A stretch of DNA of 6,923 nucleotides from Deltaproteobacteria bacterium (GTDB taxonomy: Bacteria > Myxococcota_A > UBA9160 > SZUA-336): the NCBI GenBank assembly GCA_030624945.1, contig JAUXJB010000082.1:1-6923 (forward strand). Reading direction: 5' to 3'. This document shows, piece after piece, positions 5,861 through 6,923 of this stretch. The notes under the pieces were generated by a model that saw nothing but the letters and a program-made list of their open reading frames with translations, ran no database searches and was not told where the DNA came from. The position numbers were made by a program, and so were the translations under genes. Every line of letters begins with the position of its first letter. Within the stretch, counting starts at the first letter, position 1.

Positions 5861-6136
5861 GTGAACAGCAGCGATCTCCTGCGGGCCATGTTGGACCTGG
5901 CGCGAGAGGCGCAGCTCGAGGTACGCGCGCCCAGCGCGAGCTCCGCGACCGAGCCCGGGGAGCTGCTCGCGAGCGCGGCCTGTCGCGTGCGAGGCGATGT
6001 CTGGGTCGTGCTCTCGCCCGCAGATCCCGTAGACGTGCGGCTCGACGTATTGGCAGCAGCGCTCAGGACGTATCGCGGGGACTGGCTCGAGCAGCGCTGG
6101 CTACCGCCCGCCGTGCGCGATCGGCTGGACACGTAG
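5861..6136 (+). CDS. Conserved-looking small protein of unknown function
   Basis: I do not recognise this 91-aa protein. It begins with an amphipathic helical stretch (residues 1-22, SDLLRAMLDLAREAQLEV). A variable Ser/Ala/Glu segment (24-36) follows, then a strand-like core, ACRVRGDVWVVLSPADP (40-56). A helix, RLDVLAAAL (60-68), leads to an aromatic tail, GDWLEQRWLPPAVRDRL (73-89). The single cysteine is Cys41. There is no signal peptide or membrane segment, and codon use has the strong third-position G/C bias of the neighbouring genes. The frame is open far upstream as antisense to the operon, so the GTG at 5861, the first plausible start outside the divergent gene, is chosen; the ATG at 5888 is an alternative. 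It is divergent from the thiolase operon and 72 bp upstream of msrB. The composed, non-repetitive sequence suggests a real cytoplasmic protein. Confidence 0.65.
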   Translation: MNSSDLLRAMLDLAREAQLEVRAPSASSATEPGELLASAACRVRGDVWVVLSPADPVDVRLDVLAAALRTYRGDWLEQRWLPPAVRDRLDT

Positions 6137-6177
6137 CTGCTGGTTCTCGCGGCGCGGGCCCGGCATGATGGAGCCGC

Positions 6178-6191
6178 GTGCACCTGTGCAC
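6178..6191. promoter_or_regulatory. Perfect dyad in the msrB leader (possible operator)
   Basis: GTGCAC-CT-GTGCAC is a dyad with two perfect 6-bp arms, ending 6 nt before the GGAGGGGAG ribosome binding site of msrB. A weak -10-like CATGAT (6164-6169) lies just upstream, so a bound protein would block transcription or early elongation. No regulator for it is encoded in the window, and chance cannot be excluded. Confidence 0.3.
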
Positions 6192-6208
6192 TCGACCGGA
6201 GGGGAGCC

Positions 6209-6607
6209 ATGGCGGACAAGATCGTAAAGACGGATGCGGAATGGCGAGGGCAGCTCAGCGAGCTGGAGTACGAGGTCACGCGGCAAGAGGGGACCGAGCC
6301 GGCCTTCACGGGCACCTACCACGACTGCAAGGACCCCGGCACCTACCTGTGCGTCTGCTGCGACAGCCCGCTCTTCCGCTCCGAGAGCAAGTTTGATTCG
6401 GGCACCGGCTGGCCGAGTTTCTGCCAGCCGATCGGCTCGGAGACCGTCACCTCCCACGTGGATGCGAGTCTCGGGATGCAGCGCATCGAGGTCCGCTGTA
6501 GCCGTTGCGATGCCCACCTGGGCCACGTGTTTCCCGATGGGCCGGCTCCGACGGGAGACCGCTACTGCCTGAACTCGGCGGCGCTCCGGCTGGAGCGGGA
6601 CGAGTAG
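6209..6607 (+). CDS. msrB: Peptide-methionine (R)-S-oxide reductase
   Basis: MsrB reduces the R-epimer of methionine sulfoxide in proteins back to methionine, repairing oxidative damage. It is usually recycled by thioredoxin. The 132-aa protein is a complete single-domain MsrB without a signal peptide. The structural zinc site is Cys48/Cys51 and Cys97/Cys100 (CVCC and CSRC). The active-site signature GTGWPSF is at 65-71, [10 protein letters not shown] at 103-112 and RYCLNSAAL at 118-126, giving catalytic Cys120. The position that carries the resolving cysteine in E. coli-type enzymes (SGCGWPSF) is Thr66 here, so recycling must use another cysteine, such as Cys72 or Cys50, or direct reduction. 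The ATG at 6209 has a strong GGAGGGGAG site at 6198-6206. It is probably transcribed alone or with the small gene upstream. Confidence 0.97.
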   Translation: MADKIVKTDAEWRGQLSELEYEVTRQEGTEPAFTGTYHDCKDPGTYLCVCCDSPLFRSESKFDSGTGWPSFCQPIGSETVTSHVDASLGMQRIEVRCSRCDAHLGHVFPDGPAPTGDRYCLNSAALRLERDE

Positions 6608-6650
6608 ATCGTCTCCTGGCGGTGAGGTCGGCACTCCCGGGCGGCCGGAC

Positions 6651-6923
6651 TCAGCGCTTCGGGCAGACCATCCGACACGGCAGGTGCGTCGTGATCACGG
6701 AGCCGTTGTTGCAGCGACACGTCCCGTCTTCGCTGCGCGTCAGGGAGCCCGGGTCGCGCACCCGCAGCTCGTTGGGCAGGTCTCCCGGTCGACAGGCGAC
6801 CCAGCGGTCATTGCAACCAGGAGCGTAGAGCTCCCCATTGACGGGCATGACGCGACCGCGCTTTCGATCGTGGAAGCGAATCGGCAGCGTAGTCACGGCG
6901 CCGTTCCAATCCGTCTTCCACAC
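6651..6923 (-). CDS. Cysteine-rich protein of unknown function (partial, N-terminus beyond the right edge)
   Basis: The frame is open from the window edge to the TGA at 6653-6651, giving the last 90 residues of a protein whose start is outside. I do not recognise a family. The visible part has six cysteines, at 37, 44, 69, 71, 83 and 87 of the visible segment. Five of the six are set in short motifs (WVAC, TCRC, LPC, MVC), which looks like a disulfide-bonded, exported domain. The codons show the same third-position G/C preference as the other genes, which supports real coding. The GTG at the very edge could be internal rather than a start, and an internal ATG at visible residue 26 is less likely to be the start because the region before it also looks coding. 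It converges on msrB with a 43-bp gap that shows no clear terminator. Confidence 0.58.
   Translation of the reverse strand: MWKTDWNGAVTTLPIRFHDRKRGRVMPVNGELYAPGCNDRWVACRPGDLPNELRVRDPGSLTRSEDGTCRCNNGSVITTHLPCRMVCPKR

Noticed and set aside
3167..6136. A 989-residue open frame on the + strand across the whole operon region
   Set aside because: It is the antisense shadow of the GC-rich minus-strand operon, with Arg/His/Ala-rich composition and no motifs, while the minus-strand genes carry complete catalytic signatures. Only its last 91 codons (5861-6136), beyond the operon, look like a real gene.
6608..6650. Intrinsic terminator between msrB and the convergent cysteine-rich gene
   Set aside because: No stem of useful length followed by a T-rich run is visible on either strand.
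1..6923. Insertion sequences, CRISPR repeats, phage genes or an integrated island next to the tRNA
   Set aside because: No transposase or integrase signature, no regular repeat-spacer pattern and no direct repeat of the tRNA 3' end were seen elsewhere in the window.

Overview
The window is GC-rich bacterial chromosome with tightly packed genes, strong third-position G/C bias, frequent GTG/TTG starts and no visible mobile element, CRISPR array or rRNA. The gene content is a PilZ protein of the Myxococcus-like type, an ArsS-like radical SAM start, an SCP2-type thiolase beside an HMG-CoA-synthase-like/DUF35 protein, and several esterase and redox genes. This suggests an uncultivated member of the old Deltaproteobacteria (Myxococcota, Desulfobacterota or Binatota-like). 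That placement is inferred from style and content, not proven.

Layout, left to right. (1) Positions 1-88 (-) hold the first 29 codons of a radical SAM protein that runs off the left edge; it most resembles ArsS. (2) A 194-bp divergent intergenic stretch leads into a PilZ-domain gene (+, 283-645). (3) The 3' end of pilZ overlaps by 15 bp the 3' end of a tRNA-Arg(CCU) gene on the opposite strand (631-707), which has a plausible promoter of its own. (4) An HSL-family alpha/beta hydrolase (-, 748-1677) is divergent from a rhomboid-family intramembrane protease (+, about 1761-2594). (5) The rhomboid gene converges on a three-gene minus-strand operon that reads from right to left: an HMG-CoA-synthase-like domain fused to a DUF35 zinc-ribbon/OB domain (5773-4388), an SCP2-type thiolase (4375-3200) and a dTDP-4-dehydrorhamnose 3,5-epimerase, RmlC (3183-2626). 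Gaps inside the operon are 12 and 16 bp. (6) Divergent from the operon is a small uncharacterised 91-aa gene (+, 5861-6136), possibly leaderless. It is followed by msrB (+, 6209-6607), which has a perfect dyad just upstream of its ribosome binding site. (7) The right edge holds the C-terminal part of a cysteine-rich protein (-, 6651 to beyond 6923).

The most interesting unit is the operon. An SCP2-type thiolase with an HMG-CoA-synthase fold and a DUF35 domain matches the composition of the archaeal thiolase/DUF35/HMG-CoA synthase channelling complex. Here, however, the synthase and DUF35 are one polypeptide, and the synthase half appears to lack both the nucleophilic Cys and the catalytic His of true HMG-CoA synthases. 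The thiolase keeps its active-site residues. The pair may therefore carry out a different acyl-CoA condensation or cleavage, with the synthase-like half acting as a scaffold or a repurposed enzyme. The RmlC gene in the same transcript has no obvious metabolic link to it.
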